Shown: positions 35,096 to 47,189 of the stretch, piece by piece | How positions within the stretch are numbered: position 1 is the stretch's first letter | Layout of the letters: each line of letters opens with the position of its first letter | Assembly: GCA_047967505.1 (NCBI GenBank) | Contig: CM106538.1 | DNA from: Dipteris shenzhenensis | Taxonomy: Eukaryota > Polypodiophyta > Polypodiopsida > Gleicheniales | DNA: 64,000 bases | Direction: 5' to 3' (one strand) | Notes under the pieces: model-generated | What the model was told of the DNA's origin: nothing | Databases searched by the model: none | What the model saw: the letters and a program-made list of their open reading frames with translations, nothing else | Position numbers and translations under genes: made by a program

Positions 35096-35557
35096 CAGGA
35101 TCTGTTACAATTTTGCAAAAACCCAAAAAAGCTATTCGTGACCAGAAGATGCAAGAGCCTAGAAAACCGCCGCGATCTATCCGCGATGCACGCCGGTGTA
35201 CACATGGATGCACGAATGCACATGCAAGAGCTCAGAGGGAGCACCGATGTTGCAGTTCTACAGGTGCGACCGATACGAGCAGAAGATTCGCCAGCCAGAA
35301 TACACATAGGAACCGCAAGCAGAAAGTAGGCCGACTGGAAGCGCAAAAGCAGGGAGGTTTTCAAGCTGTAGAGACAGGGAAGGCACGCAGTTTAGAGGCA
35401 CAAAAGTAGAGAACTGCACACAGAAGAGGCCGCAGAGCCGCACCCTGTCGTAGGAGTAACAGATTTTACACCACTAGCTGTGGAGATTTTGATCCCAGTA
35501 GCCACACCATTTCTGTTACCTAAAAAAGAAATCAGGACAAGAGGCTAGACACTAAGC

Positions 35558-36420
35558 ATGGCGACGCTCAAGGGCCATAGAGGAAAGGAGAACGTGAGGG
35601 CGAAACATTATCATGGGAGGGGAAAAGGGATTAGAAGGGGAGGGAATGAAGAGGGAGACTATGGCACTAGGGGAAAGGGAGAGGGGGAAGAGAAGCATGT
35701 ACATGATGGGAGGAGGATTGTAAAGATGGAGACATCAAGGGAAGAGGACCATGCTTTATTTGAAAGGAAGGAAAGGGGAAAATCAAAGTACTAGCTAGGT
35801 GGCTTTACAAGAATGAGCGTGTCCCATCAAGGAATAGCCGCCTCCTTTTATAGCCAAGAGAGGGGGTCTCTCCCAATAAATGCATCCTCCCACATGCAAG
35901 GTGTGTGTGGAAGAGTCTCCCATGTGGGCTAGGTGGCTACGCACTCTCAATTGTGTGCGATAATGCTTGGCCACATTTTTCCACATATATCAACTCCGAT
36001 ATCCCAAGTCTATGATACTCCCTTGGTCTCTTCCCAATTTTATAATACGTTCAAACATCTAGGAGGACAAATGGAGGGCTGGCACAAGGAATCTTGCCAC
36101 CTCATCCTACTTTCCCCATTATTTAACTTGCACTCTTAGACCTTCTATACCTCCCCCACATGGGCCTATCCTATATGGAGGGAATAACCCAATATAATAT
36201 CCATCTCCACCTATTTTATATTACTTCTCTCATGGACTCTGAGCCATATCTCACTAAATGTAGGCATGGGATTGCCTAGGTGGAGGGGTGGCACATGGAG
36301 GAGCCATGCCACCTTACATTTTATAATATTACTACCATGGATTATGTACATCACACCTTATGGGTCCTCTTACGTGGAAGGGTGGCACATGATCATGCCC
36401 TGCCACCTCAACACTAGGCC
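35558..36420. other. Repeat-rich, probably LTR-derived region with a minus-strand TATA box
   Basis: The plus frame 35,558-35,794 is Lys/Arg/Gly/Glu-rich, composition-driven and unlikely to be a gene. The minus strand reads GGCTATAAAAGGAGG at about 35,842-35,856, a strong TATA box. Three similar hairpin-prone segments, ggtggcaca to tgccacc, lie near 36,078, 36,285 and 36,379. Confidence 0.4.
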
Positions 36421-36512
36421 GTATGCACACCATATTTTATTATACTATTGCCACACATACAAACACACACACATATTTATGCCTTTTTACTTTGGTCAAA
36501 TTTATCCATAAC

Positions 36513-36513
<1 letters not shown>

Positions 36514-36586
<73 letters not shown>
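36514..36586 (+). repeat. (CA)n microsatellite, about 36 units
   Basis: This is an uninterrupted ac dinucleotide run of 73 bp. The Thr-His and Cys-Val open frames over it are artefacts. Confidence 0.98.
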
Positions 36587-36590
<4 letters not shown>

Positions 36591-36994
36591 ATAGCCCTTC
36601 ATGAGGTAGGTGAAGATAGGGAGCTTGGTGATTTCTTTCATGAAGAAAAGTGAAGATTGTGAGCCTTCTAGGTTTTTTTCTCAACATCTGCTCTTGATCG
36701 AATTTGATGTGAACTCTTGACAAAATTTGTCGCTCATGGATTTCGTGTGAAATTTTGATGCAATTGCTTCATATTCGATTGTATAAGGTGTTATGTTCTT
36801 CAGTTTGCCTTTCTTGAATCTTCCTATGCATACAAGGTACTATCTTATGTGCACATATGCTAGATAACTATGTTGGCTTACATGCCAACCTATGTTATTG
36901 TACTATTCACAATCAATTGAATTCTTTGAATCTTTTCTACTTATGATCACAAATGGTTTTTTCCACATGGCAACTTGGAGGAGAAGCACTTAGG

Positions 36995-37455
36995 AAATGC
37001 TACCATGTACCACCCTTAGACTTAGTATGTCTTGGACTACCACCCTTGGACTCTTGAAATTTTATGAACTCATGAAACATCGCAATCTCTCTTGTATTAC
37101 AATTTACCACCCTTGATTCTTGGACTTTTACTGACTAATGAACTACCAACACACTCTCTTCTACCTATGAATCACAAGAGGGCTTTTGTTAGCTTGCAAG
37201 AGCGTAGTAAACGCTTCTACATGCCACCCTTGGGCTCACTATCTCTTGGATTACCAGTGTTTGACTCTTGGAATTTATGGACTCATGAACTACCCCAAGC
37301 TATTGAGCTACCACCCTTGGAGTCAAGACTACAAAAGGATCTTGGACTACCACCCTTGAACTCATAGACTATCACGTGCTATTAGACTATGCCACGCGCC
37401 ACCCTTGGAATCCTAGACTATCACTTCTTCTTGGATTACCACCCTTGGACTCTTA
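36995..37455 (+). repeat. Interspersed ACCACCCTTGGACTC motif array
   Basis: Eight copies of an (a/g)ccacccttggactc-like motif occur at about 37,006, 37,040, 37,106, 37,222, 37,309, 37,350, 37,397 and 37,437. Several are followed by ttgg and gaactcatgaa, giving a loose higher-order repeat. Confidence 0.75.
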
Positions 37456-37474
37456 CTCTTACTGACTCATGAAC

Positions 37475-37805
37475 TACCACACACATACACATATGCATAC
37501 GTCTACAAAATACACATACACATGCATTACATGGACACAAAAACATACACGTGTGCATTCTCACACATGCATGCACATGCACACGTGTGCCGCACACACA
37601 CACACACACATGGGCATAAGTGCATGCACGCACATGCACATGTATACACATAGGCAAGGGGCACACACATACACATGCACATGCATACACAACACACACA
37701 TAGGCAAGAGGTGTACACATGCGCACTTGCATGAGCACAAATGCACACAATCATGTATGCACATAGATGCACACACTTACATACACATATACATACACAC
37801 ACATG
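37475..37805 (+). repeat. Imperfect CA-rich repeat (cacacatgcacatg type)
   Basis: This is about 330 bp of variant (ca)n with interspersed atgcac and acgtgtgc. Long His/Thr/Cys open frames on both strands are composition artefacts. Confidence 0.85.
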
Positions 37806-38048
37806 TAGGCTATCAAACAACCATTCAATCAATATATATCAAATACAAAATCTATGGAAAAAATGGTGAACGGCTATCAAGTTGCCGTTTTTGTGCGACT
37901 TCTGCAAAGAAGCTTCTTCACCTCAAAGATAGCTCATAGATCCAAGAATGGCTCTCCCACTGCGTGGCTATGGTAGCCCTGTACATGTCAAGAAGTGCCT
38001 CGATCAGAAGCTCCTCTCTCGTGCACACCATAGGCCCGATGCCGTGGT

Positions 38049-38229
38049 GCTTTGATACCAGTTGTGAGTTCACAACGGAAGCGGAAAATAAGAGAGAGTG
38101 AGAGCTAGAGAGGAACACACAGATTTGTGGGTGCTTAACCACCCTTATCTTCTATGTCATTCATATATATATGTTGAGTATTGTGTACATAACCGGGATT
38201 AAGGCATAGTGGACTTTAATCCCCACACA
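38049..38229 (-). repeat. Possible short LTR with tRNA-Met primer-binding site, minus orientation
   Basis: On the minus strand a segment running TGTGTGGGGATTAAAG to TCACA (38,229-38,063) is followed two bases later by TGGTATCAAAGC (38,060-38,049), a tRNA-Met primer site. A related sequence (gtacatcattggggttaagg and on) recurs at about 40,935-40,990. No gag can be read below it. Confidence 0.4.
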
Positions 38230-38309
38230 TCCAAACATAAAATGGGAATGTTCCATAGGGGCAAGAACTCTGCACAAAATTTTCCAAGACTTGTCGATGT
38301 TCACCGCCC

Positions 38310-40487
38310 TTCAAGTCTCTGCTCAATAAGTTTTTACAAGTCTTCTTGGATGACTTGTGTATCCATTCAGACAAGAAAGACCAATTACAATGCCTTGAGG
38401 TAGTTCTCATCAACAAATGCAGGGAGTATGGCATCTCCCTAAATTAGACAAAATGCCAGTTCATGGTCACCCACGGAATTGTTTTGGAACACATAGTCTC
38501 TCAATATGGAATTGCAACCGACATGGAAAAATCAAAATCATTATGGAATTACCACCTCCGCATAATTTGAAAGGAGTGCAGGTCTTTATGGGAGATGCCG
38601 GCTACTATAGAAGATTCATCTTGTGGTATGCCATGATAGCCCGCCCTATATACAAATTGTTGGTGGAATTATTTTGTACAAAGAAGTGTGACAAAGCCTT
38701 TGAGCTTCTAAAATGGTGCCTCATCACAGCACAATTCCTCATAGCTCCCAATCAAGAAATTGATTCTCATGTTCACAATGATGGCTCTAAGTATGCAATT
38801 GGGAGCGTACTATGACAACTTGGGGATCATAAGAAGGATTACTGAATTTACATTGCCAATCATCAACTCAATGATGCAGAAATCAACTACACAACCACCG
38901 AAACAAAAGCACTGGCAATGGTTTATAATGTCAAGAAATTTTGACACTATTTATTGGAAAATGATTTTGTATTCTACACCAACCATCAAGCATTGTTATA
39001 TCATGTGAATCATCTGTGTATGACAGGAAGGGTAACCAAGTGGCAAGAATTTGATTTCAAAATAGTGGTCTAAAAACATGCTCAAGACTACATTGATGAT
39101 CACTTGTCTCGCGTCAATTTTGTAGAAGAACCCACTCGAGTCAAAGATGACTTTTCAGATGCCACATTATTCCAAATCAAGGCTGTCCCGAAATGGTGTA
39201 CTGACATCATTGGATATATAATGATGGGAAAATCCCCACTAGATTTATGACGAACGGAAGCCCGCAAACTCATATAATCAAAGGTGCACCATATCAACTC
39301 ATAGCAGCCAATTATACAAAATAGGTAAAGATTAGATCCTGCATAGATGCATCATGCCAAATGAAATCCCACTTGTCATTTGCAAAGTGCATGAAGGCAT
39401 TGCAGGAAAATGCTTTGTTGGAGAAGCCACAGCTCAAAAAGGTCTTTTAGCTGGCTATTGGTGGCCCACAATATGGAATGATGCCTATGTGTTTGTGAAA
39501 AAATGTGATGTATGCCAACGAACTACCAAAACTCAACACAAAGACTTTAATCCCCGAACTACAGTCATGGCACAACACCCCTTTGAAAAATGGGGAATTG
39601 ACTTTCTAGGACCATACATCCTGCCGCTAAAGGAACACAAGCTTAGTACATCATTGTGGCAACATGTTATTTCATTAAATGGACTGAGGCATCAATATGC
39701 AAAGTAAATGCCAGAAGTACTTCCAAGTTCCTTTATGAAAATGTGATTGACACATGTTATGGTTGCCCATTGGAAATAGTCTCTGGACAAGGAACCCAAT
39801 TTGTCAAGTAATCCAAGAACTTCTCTCAGGACTCATGGTTATACACAAAAAGATAACTCCCTACTGTCCCCATGGGAATGGGCAAGAAGAATCTACCAAT
39901 AAAACCCTCTACATTATTGTCACAAAGGTAGTGGAACCCAAACGCTCTGACTGCTCGAAAAATCTTAGCTTTGCCTTATGGGCCTACAGAACCACTTTTA
40001 AGTCACCACAAGTTTTACACATTGAAAGTAGTATATGGTTTGAAGGCAGTATTCCCATTAGAATTCATTATCCCTAGTCTATGAGTGGTAGTACAATAGC
40101 TCCTCGGTGATAAAGAATACTTGGAAGCACGACTATTACACCTTGAGAAGCATACTGAAACAAGGTTAAGAGCCTACCATGCAATGACAATAGAAAAAAG
40201 ATGAAGGCATGTTTCGATAGAAATCTCAAATAAGGAGATTAATGAAGCTAACCTGGATTTTCTCTACAATGCCAAAGTCCACAAGGGCAAGTTAAACTGT
40301 CACCATATAAAGTTAAAACGATCAATCCCATTGGCACTGTGCTCCTCGAAACTTTGGATGGAGTGCAATTCAAATCAATGATCAATGGCAGTAGACTCGA
40401 GCGCTACTATGTCAACCTGCAACTCATCCTTGACAACTCGCACCAACAAAATCAAAGAAATGGAAACCCCAAATCTCCCTTACTTAG
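38310..40487 (+). pseudogene. Ty3/Gypsy pol relic: RT, RNase H, zinc finger, integrase
   Basis: Reverse transcriptase begins at KFLQVFLDDLCIHSD (catalytic FLDD near 38,340) and continues through ISLN-stop-TKCQF and YYRRFI (38,600). RNase H follows at 38,750-39,010. At 39,354-39,540 the integrase zinc finger reads VHEGIAG, GYWWPT, CDVCQR, with its second His replaced. The integrase core has WGIDFLGPY (about 39,590), GQGTQF where the catalytic Asp is expected (Gly instead), and HGNGQEESTNKTL, keeping the Glu. It ends near 40,487 with an LDGVQFKSMINGSRLERYY-type tail. Stops and frame changes are many. The 5' half (gag, protease, early RT) is absent. Confidence 0.85.
40226..40487 (+). repeat. Gypsy 3' segment repeated at 62,858-63,113
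   Basis: About 260 bp from aaataaggagattaat to aaatctcccttact are shared at high identity with the copy near the right end of the window. In both copies the pol tail reads through the same codons. Confidence 0.9.
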
Positions 40488-40499
40488 GCCTACATTGTT

Positions 40500-41640
40500 A
40501 CACGCACACTCATTGATATATGTTCATGTTCGCACATATAGCTAGACCAATTTATTTCAAGCTAGGGCTCAAAGGTGATGACTAAGTCCTTGTTACCCTA
40601 TGAAATTCTAGCAAAATAAGCATATAGTTAGTCCCTACCTGGTTATTAGGTCCCATGCATTCACACACTTTTGCATAGGCACATAGTAGATTGCATCAGT
40701 AATTGTGCCACACACTTTCATTCCACACTCTCAAAGTATACGCTAAATTCACATCCCTCACACTACACACGCAACTGTCATACCTGCATACCAACTAATC
40801 TACCAATTTAATGACCAACACCCTATCCAAAGAAGATTCAATGAAAGAGTCCAAAGCCTCAGCCACCATGAGACATCACCAAAGTTTGTAGCCATTTACC
40901 TCCTCTCAATGCAGGCAACCACATGCATTTGTGGTTTGTGTGTTTGATTATTGTACATCATTGGGGTTAAGGAACAGTGGCCTATAACCGCCACAGAATC
41001 CACCCCACCCAACAACACAAGAAAACTCTTCACAGAGGCTAGCCTAGCTTGCTACCTCCAAATTGTTGGAGATGATGGAGAGGCCAAAGACCGTGCACAA
41101 ATGTAGGACTCAAAATCCCCCCCCCCCAACAACAGAGAAAACTCTACTCTAAAAACCCTTAGCCCTTCATCAATGTCTCCAGCAAATCCATAGAGCACAG
41201 CCATAAAGAGGCCAGCTGTGTGCATGCCATTCAAGATGGTGACATGGAGATGTGGGGAAGGTCGATGGAGATTATGAAGAAATTCCACAAGAGTAGGCAT
41301 TTCAAGTCCTAGTGAGTGCCATAGAATGACCTTGTATGAGAAAGCAGTCAAGATTGGGATCATGCTATCTCGAGGGGGGGTAGTAATGTTGGTTGTGTTT
41401 CCTATTGTAGTTCCTAGCATGTTACAAAGAGTGGGTGAGTAGTGGAATGGATGAGTAGATGAGAGCTTGAGGGAGAGTGGAGCAAGGTAATGACCAAGGG
41501 TGAGAGCTGGAGGAGGAAGCATGGAGCTAAGTAGCAGAGCAGGGGTAGATGAGAGCAAAGTAGCCAAACCATGTTCAGGGCGATGATTAAATAGTAGAAG
41601 TGGCACTCTAATATCAATGAGACACCTTAAATTAATCAAA
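40500..41640. other. No gene seen
   Basis: This probably includes the remaining 3' part of the Gypsy element up to about 41,000. The minus-strand open frame 41,639-41,052 (195 codons) is Leu/Pro/Ser-rich with no domain I recognise and is not supported as a gene. Confidence 0.4.
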
Positions 41641-41880
41641 ATTCAAACCACCATAATGACTAGAGGCCCGGTAGTGCCATCCAATCATGAGCCATCTTAA
41701 TAAGCCAACTTAAATTAATCAAACTTTGAGCTAGCGCGATGACTGGAGGCCCAGTGGTGCCATCCAAATAATCATGAGCCATCATAATAAGTGCCTTAAG
41801 TTAATCGAAATATGAGCCAGTGCGGTGACTAGAGGCCCAGTAGTGCCATCCAAATAATCATAAGCCATGTTCAATTAATA
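41640..41880 (+). repeat. Tandem repeat of about 85 bp, about 2.5 copies
   Basis: Units begin at gact(a/g)gaggcccag near 41,658, 41,740 and 41,827. Each continues gtgccatccaa, aatcatgagccat and taaattaatc. A looser continuation, with aatcaccaacatgcaagc and gactggtaattaa motifs, extends to about 42,740. Confidence 0.75.
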
Positions 41881-42759
41881 AAAAATTGAACTGCCAATTA
41901 ATCGCATGCCTGGCCGCCAGGGGCAGTGTTGCATTTTGTAGACATTCTTTCCCATGTAAAGCTTCATCAAAAGACCTTAAAACATAGTGAAATTTGGCCT
42001 TGTTATTAAAGGTTAGGGCACCATGGTGACTGGGTCTAGATTGCTTGTTTTGCCCCAAAAATAATCACCAACATGCAAGCTTGTCCAATTTTAGAATGAT
42101 GGGCCGTGATTTTATCTCCGATGACCACTAAATATAATTGAGAATTGTTTTCCCCCAAAAAAATTCTCACATGCAAGCCCATGCAATCACATGCTAACAT
42201 AACAATTGGTAATTAACTGCACTAAACATAATGTCGACGTCCAAATAATCATGAAGAAGCCACCATGCCAATGACTGATAATTAAGTGGTAATTAAATCG
42301 CATGCATGCTAGACTAGATTGCTTGTTTTTCCCCAAAAATAATCACCAACATGCAAGCCTATCCAATTATAGAATCAAAAGCCACTACTTAATCTCATGA
42401 CACTGTAGTGACTGGTAATTTAAAAAATAATCAGGAATTGTATTGCCCCAAAAATAATCGCATGCAAGTCTACCAGCATGCAATCACATGCCACCACAGT
42501 GATGGGTAATTAACATCAAGAAGTCCAAATAACCATAAAGAAGCCGCAATGCCAGCGATGTATGGACATGCAAGGTTACCCATGTACAGACATGCAAGAT
42601 TATCAGCTAGTGTGGTAATTAAATCACATGCATGTCGGTGCAACGTATGGACAAGCAAGATTGCCCATGTCGGGTGGTATCTGAATAATCATGAAGGAGA
42701 TGCCATGATAATGACTGGTAATTAAGTGGTAATTCAATTGCATGCAAGCTTGTTTGAAA

Positions 42760-43480
42760 TTCGAGCCACCAATTATTCACCTACCACCCATCCAAAATCA
42801 TCCAGGAGCCACTACAATGGCCTTCACTCTACTTAAGCCGCTACTATTTGATTTCATTTACCATTTCCAACTCCTTTCACTATTTTGTATGATTAGTCCT
42901 TGTTGGATCTAGTGGATACTCATCCTCATGAGGTTGTCCTCAGGCTTAGTATTAGTATCGTCAGATGTGTTTATCCATGGTGCCTTCATGCATGCATTAG
43001 GCTATGTAGAAGGAGGAGGCAATGAGCTGCCCTCATTCTAGTAGTCTCCAGGGTGCTGATGAGAGTCAACCTCCATAGTTCTAGGGATGGCATGAGTCTC
43101 TTGGCTTCTCCATATAGTCAAGGATAGATAGATTGCATGTTGCTAGCAATACCACAAGGAGAAGTAGTCTCTATAGTCGGTTTACAAGATGATTTAAGTC
43201 TTGGAGTAGGTCGTCATTTGAGTGTATGTGTAGAAGGTTGTGTGAGACTTTGTGGATATCTTTTATGTTGTGTAATGATCAACAAGCCCAATCCATTGTG
43301 CTCTAGTTCTGATTATATAGTTGATTAAATTGCATGCATTATGATTTGAGGGACAAAGCCAACAGTGGTTTTAGAGCAAGGAATGCATATTCATGTAATC
43401 ACGTGAATTTTCTTGTGATTACATGTCGTGATGATGTATTTCATGCATTCATGAATATAATCATGCCTTTACACTATCAG
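42760..43480. other. No gene seen
   Basis: There are short open frames only (for example 43,137-43,328 plus), with no recognisable domain or repeat. Confidence 0.4.
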
Positions 43481-43499
43481 GTGGCCCTAACCTAGAAAC

Positions 43500-43765
43500 C
43501 GAATACATACCGGTGGTAGTACCAACACTATATTGATGGTATCCTAGTACTGGCAGTAGCTCTAATACTACCGTCACTAGTTTAACACAATATTACTGGT
43601 GGTAGTGTTAACCATACCGCTAGTAATTTTATTGCCATTAATAGTAAAAGTATCATTGGTAGTAGTAGTAGCAATACCGGTGGTAGTTTGTTACTAACCA
43701 TTGGTAGTACTACTACTACCGATGGTAGTGATATAGTAATTACTGATGGTAGTACTATTGCCCTA
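43500..43765 (+). repeat. GGTAGTA-rich repeat with self-complementary arms
   Basis: Dense ggtagta, tagtagtag and actacc motifs occur on both strands, for example ggtagtactactactacc near 43,703-43,722. This gives many potential hairpins. Confidence 0.75.
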
Positions 43766-43984
43766 AGATATATGCCAACCATCGGTTTCATTTTCAATAA
43801 GACTATATTGAGAAGAGGTAAAAATCCTCCTCTCTCCAAGTGGCCGAGGGGCCTAGTCCAAGAAGTGGTTCCTAGTCCCGTGTTGTGAATAGGATGGGGG
43901 GCTAGTTGGAACCATGGCCTGGAACTGGATTTCTTTGGCCCTCCACATAAAGGGGGGTTTTTTTTGTCAAAGTTTTTAAGAAAT

Positions 43985-44095
43985 TACCTTGCATTTGTTG
44001 CATGCATGCATTGAAAGAATCATTTGTTGCATGCGTGCATTGAAAGAATCATTTATTACATGCATGCATTGAAAGAATTATTTGTTGCATTGAAA
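43985..44095 (+). repeat. Tandem repeat of about 33 bp, three and a half copies
   Basis: The unit catttgttgcatgc followed by atgcattgaaagaat recurs from about 43,988 to 44,093 with small changes and a shortened last copy. Confidence 0.85.
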
Positions 44096-44422
44096 GTTAT
44101 TAATCTTTAAACTTTTACATTAATGCATGATAACTCATTTGCATTTCATGTAATTAAAAAAATTAAGAATGCAAAGGGTGGGAGATATTGTTAGATGCCT
44201 GCCTGCTCACAATTGTATGAAAACTGTAGCTATTTGCTAGTGTCAGGTGAGAAAGCTTTCTACACACACACATCAATATCTACTCGCAAGCATGGCCTCA
44301 ACCATCAGCACTAAGTGAAAAGTAGGGGAAGAGCTAAGTAACGGTGAGTGCAAGAGAGTGATGAGAAGCATTCAGGATGCCTTTTTTATTAGGGTGTACA
44401 ACATGGAGGAGAGTGAGATGGA

Positions 44423-44835
44423 ATGAACCTGTCTAGTTTAGAGGGAGTTAGCACTTTGAAAAGGAGGATTCTTGATGATGCTAAGACTAGTTTGCAGTCT
44501 AAAGGTCATGATGACCTTGCAAGCTGGGTGCAATGGCAGACATATGCCATGCTTTGGGTTGATAGCTTTATTGGGAATGTAGAGACCCGCTTCAAAATGA
44601 AGCATGCAATGTAGACCCTACTCTTGCACAAGAGTTTGATGTCTTCAAATTAACACAATGGATGGGTGTATGGGCCAAGCACAAGACTAAGGTCGCTGCG
44701 TCAAATCGTCGTGTCATAGTGGCTAAGAGATGGGAAAATAAGGTAGCATCAACTTATGGGCGAGCTACGTCCCTGGCTACAGGTGAAGAGCAACCAACCT
44801 CTATACCCTCTCAACCACCTCTCAACCATTGAGAG
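44423..44835 (+). pseudogene. Unidentified coding fragment with a frameshift
   Basis: The plus frame from 44,423 reads LEGVSTLKRRILDDAKTSLQ, then WVQWQTYAMLWVDSFIGNVE to 44,614. After a frame change near 44,600 a coding-like stretch continues (FDVFKLTQWMGVWAKHKTKV and NRRVIVAKRW) to a TGA near 44,832. The amino-acid composition looks real, but I know no family. The flanks are transposon-like repeats. Confidence 0.3.
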
Positions 44836-44839
44836 GTGA

Positions 44840-45940
44840 TGAGGTTTAAAGGTCACAACACATGGCTAGTAACATAGACTCAATCTTCTTGGATGTGCAT
44901 AATTTCTGAGCAAAAACCTATGAGCAGAAAAGTCCGAGCAATAATTTTTGATACCAACCATGCTTGTATATTTCTCAAAGGAATATAAAATTCTTTCTTT
45001 ATTTCTCATTTATGGAACCATATACTTACTTATTTTTCATCATAACCCTCATTTTAGAGAACATCATCTATATATGAACAAATAGTGAACACTTTAGAAA
45101 CTCCTATAAATACCTTCCTACCATACTCTCTTTTGAGGATTATGGTAATTCAATCAATTTAAAAGAGTTTCCCTAATCTTTAGCAATCCTATATTTGAAG
45201 CTCTCATATAACAATGTATACCATATATGAGTAGGAAAAAGATATTGGAAACCTCATACTTGAAGCCATTATAATTGATCATAAATTAATCTCTAATACA
45301 TTATCAAATATGGGAAGCCAAGGGAGGGATTTTTAAAATATTCCCAATTCTCCAAACCTAAGTACTTTTAAGGACATGTGGTCTCTATTGAACTCCTTCT
45401 TACCATAATATGAATTAGGGAGAAGTTGCAACTCTCATATACATCTTGAAATTTTTAATTTTTCTCTTTTATAACTATAAAAAGTGTAATTTTAACCTAC
45501 CATTGCATAGATCATGAGATTCTGAACATTTTTCCCTTTTACAACTCCTCAATCTGAGCTAAGGAGCAAAAGTTGTGACCCCTTTTGCATAGGCTCTCCA
45601 AGGGTATTCCGCCGGCGGAATAGGGTTGGGGCAAGCTCTTCAAACCATATTCCTTTGGCCAAATACACTTAGAGGGTCTATTAAAAAGGTAATATATATT
45701 TTTCTTAGGTTATCCTGAGGAACTGTAAAGATGATATTTGCTCAAAATTTCATGATCCAACCAATGGTGAAAGGAAAAGAAAGGATTTTTGAAAGTCATA
45801 AATAAGTCACCACTTAGACATTATATATGTATATTATATAAAGGTATATTTATATCTATATCTATTTATCAATATTTCATATTTACTTACCTATTCCTTG
45901 AAATAATTTGGATTCTTTTGCTCCCCAAAAATGACTTGAG
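44840..45940. other. AT-rich, no gene seen
   Basis: This is low GC throughout with many stops and no recognisable motif. Confidence 0.5.
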
Positions 45941-45949
45941 CCTATATAT

Positions 45950-46505
45950 TTGGACCCTCCCACCTTTTGTCCGCTCGTCGCTCGGGGGTTTTTGCTCGAA
46001 AAATGGAAACCCCCAATCTTGGACTATGTCACACAGAGGGAGATCCAAGTTGGAGAGAAAATCGGCTTAAGATCCTATGGTACTATATTTAAAGTGCATT
46101 TGGTAGGAGCTGCAGGGTTGCCATATCACGTGGAATATGTCGGAAAGAAGCACAAGGGCAATATTGGGATGTGTACATGAGAAGCAAGGAGAGAAAAACT
46201 CATGCATATTTTACAACTAGTCCTTGTACGTGTGATTGCAGCAACCCGAGAAGAGCCACTGTAGACCATCATGCCATACTTTAATGGCCGTAGCTTGTTG
46301 CAGTTCCTTCAAAATTTGCCAATGGAATAGGCCAGGTCCATACGCTACTTCTACCATGTTCTAAGAGGAGGAGTGGATCTGATGGCCATGACAAGAAGGG
46401 AATTCCAAGCTACATTGGAGAAGGAAGATATTGCTCGAATCAATGTCTTTTGTGAATGTCCTCCATATCATCCATGCACTTGTGGATGTTGCACGTAGGA
46501 AGGTG
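45950..46505 (+). pseudogene. Unidentified coding-like fragment
   Basis: The plus frame 45,950-46,180 (QREIQVGEKIGLRSYGTIFK and on) and a coding-like stretch about 46,290-46,500 containing FYHVLRGGVDLMAMTRREFQ and a Cys-rich end (CECPPYHPCTCGCC) may belong together. I recognise no domain, and a stop separates parts of it. A transposon-borne gene remnant is possible. Confidence 0.25.
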
Positions 46506-47107
46506 GATGCACATAGACCTACATCCGCACAACATCTGATTGGATTTTGTTGGAAAGTCTAGATGCCGAGTAGGCACCGAGTAGGCATCATAGATTGGGG
46601 GATGGCCATGGACTTCTCGGAGAGTCGAAAGGAATTCAAGCATCTGAAGAAGTAGTCTTTGGAGACAGATGCTGACTTTTTTGAGAGAGTTTGCAAGAAA
46701 GAGGAAGAGCATGGGTGGAAAAAGTGGCTTGCACCCGAGCTACAAGAAGTAGCCTTAAGAGGCAGATACCTATGCATTGGGATGGATCATTGTTGAGATG
46801 ATTCAATTTTTTGGAGATGCCTGGGGTTATCTTAATAATGATCAAAATGCCTCTCGTTCATGTCATTAATGCCATTAAGTGTCATGTGCATGAACAAATG
46901 TATTGAGGACTATGGAAGAGATGACTCTTGCCCTTAGGCTTGCAACATAAGCCACATTTTTTGCCTTGTAATATTTTTGGGACACCATGTGTCTGTCAAA
47001 CTTATCGTAATAAACTTCTTGTTCAAAAACAAAATTAATGAGCTTGAAAGCATTTATAATTTGAAAAGATGCCATTTATGTTGTCGATGTATGACCATTT
47101 ATATTAT

Positions 47108-47185
47108 GGAAAGATTGCAACATTTGAAAGCATTTATCCAAGATTGCAACATTTGAAAGCATTTATCCAAGATTGCAACATGTAC
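47108..47185 (+). repeat. Tandem repeat of about 29-32 bp
   Basis: agattgcaacatttgaaagc followed by atttatcca is repeated about two and a half times. Confidence 0.85.
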
Positions 47186-47189
47186 ATTC

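Noticed and set aside
36423-36723. Thr/His-rich and Cys/Val-rich open frames
   Set aside because: They are translations of the (CA)n microsatellite.
37436-37939. Overlapping Cys/His/Thr-rich open frames on both strands
   Set aside because: These are artefacts of the CA-rich imperfect repeat; a metallothionein-like protein was considered and dismissed.
41052-41639. 195-codon minus-strand open frame
   Set aside because: It has no domain and a Leu/Pro/Ser-heavy composition, and a second frame overlaps it. The length alone is not convincing in this repeat-rich DNA.
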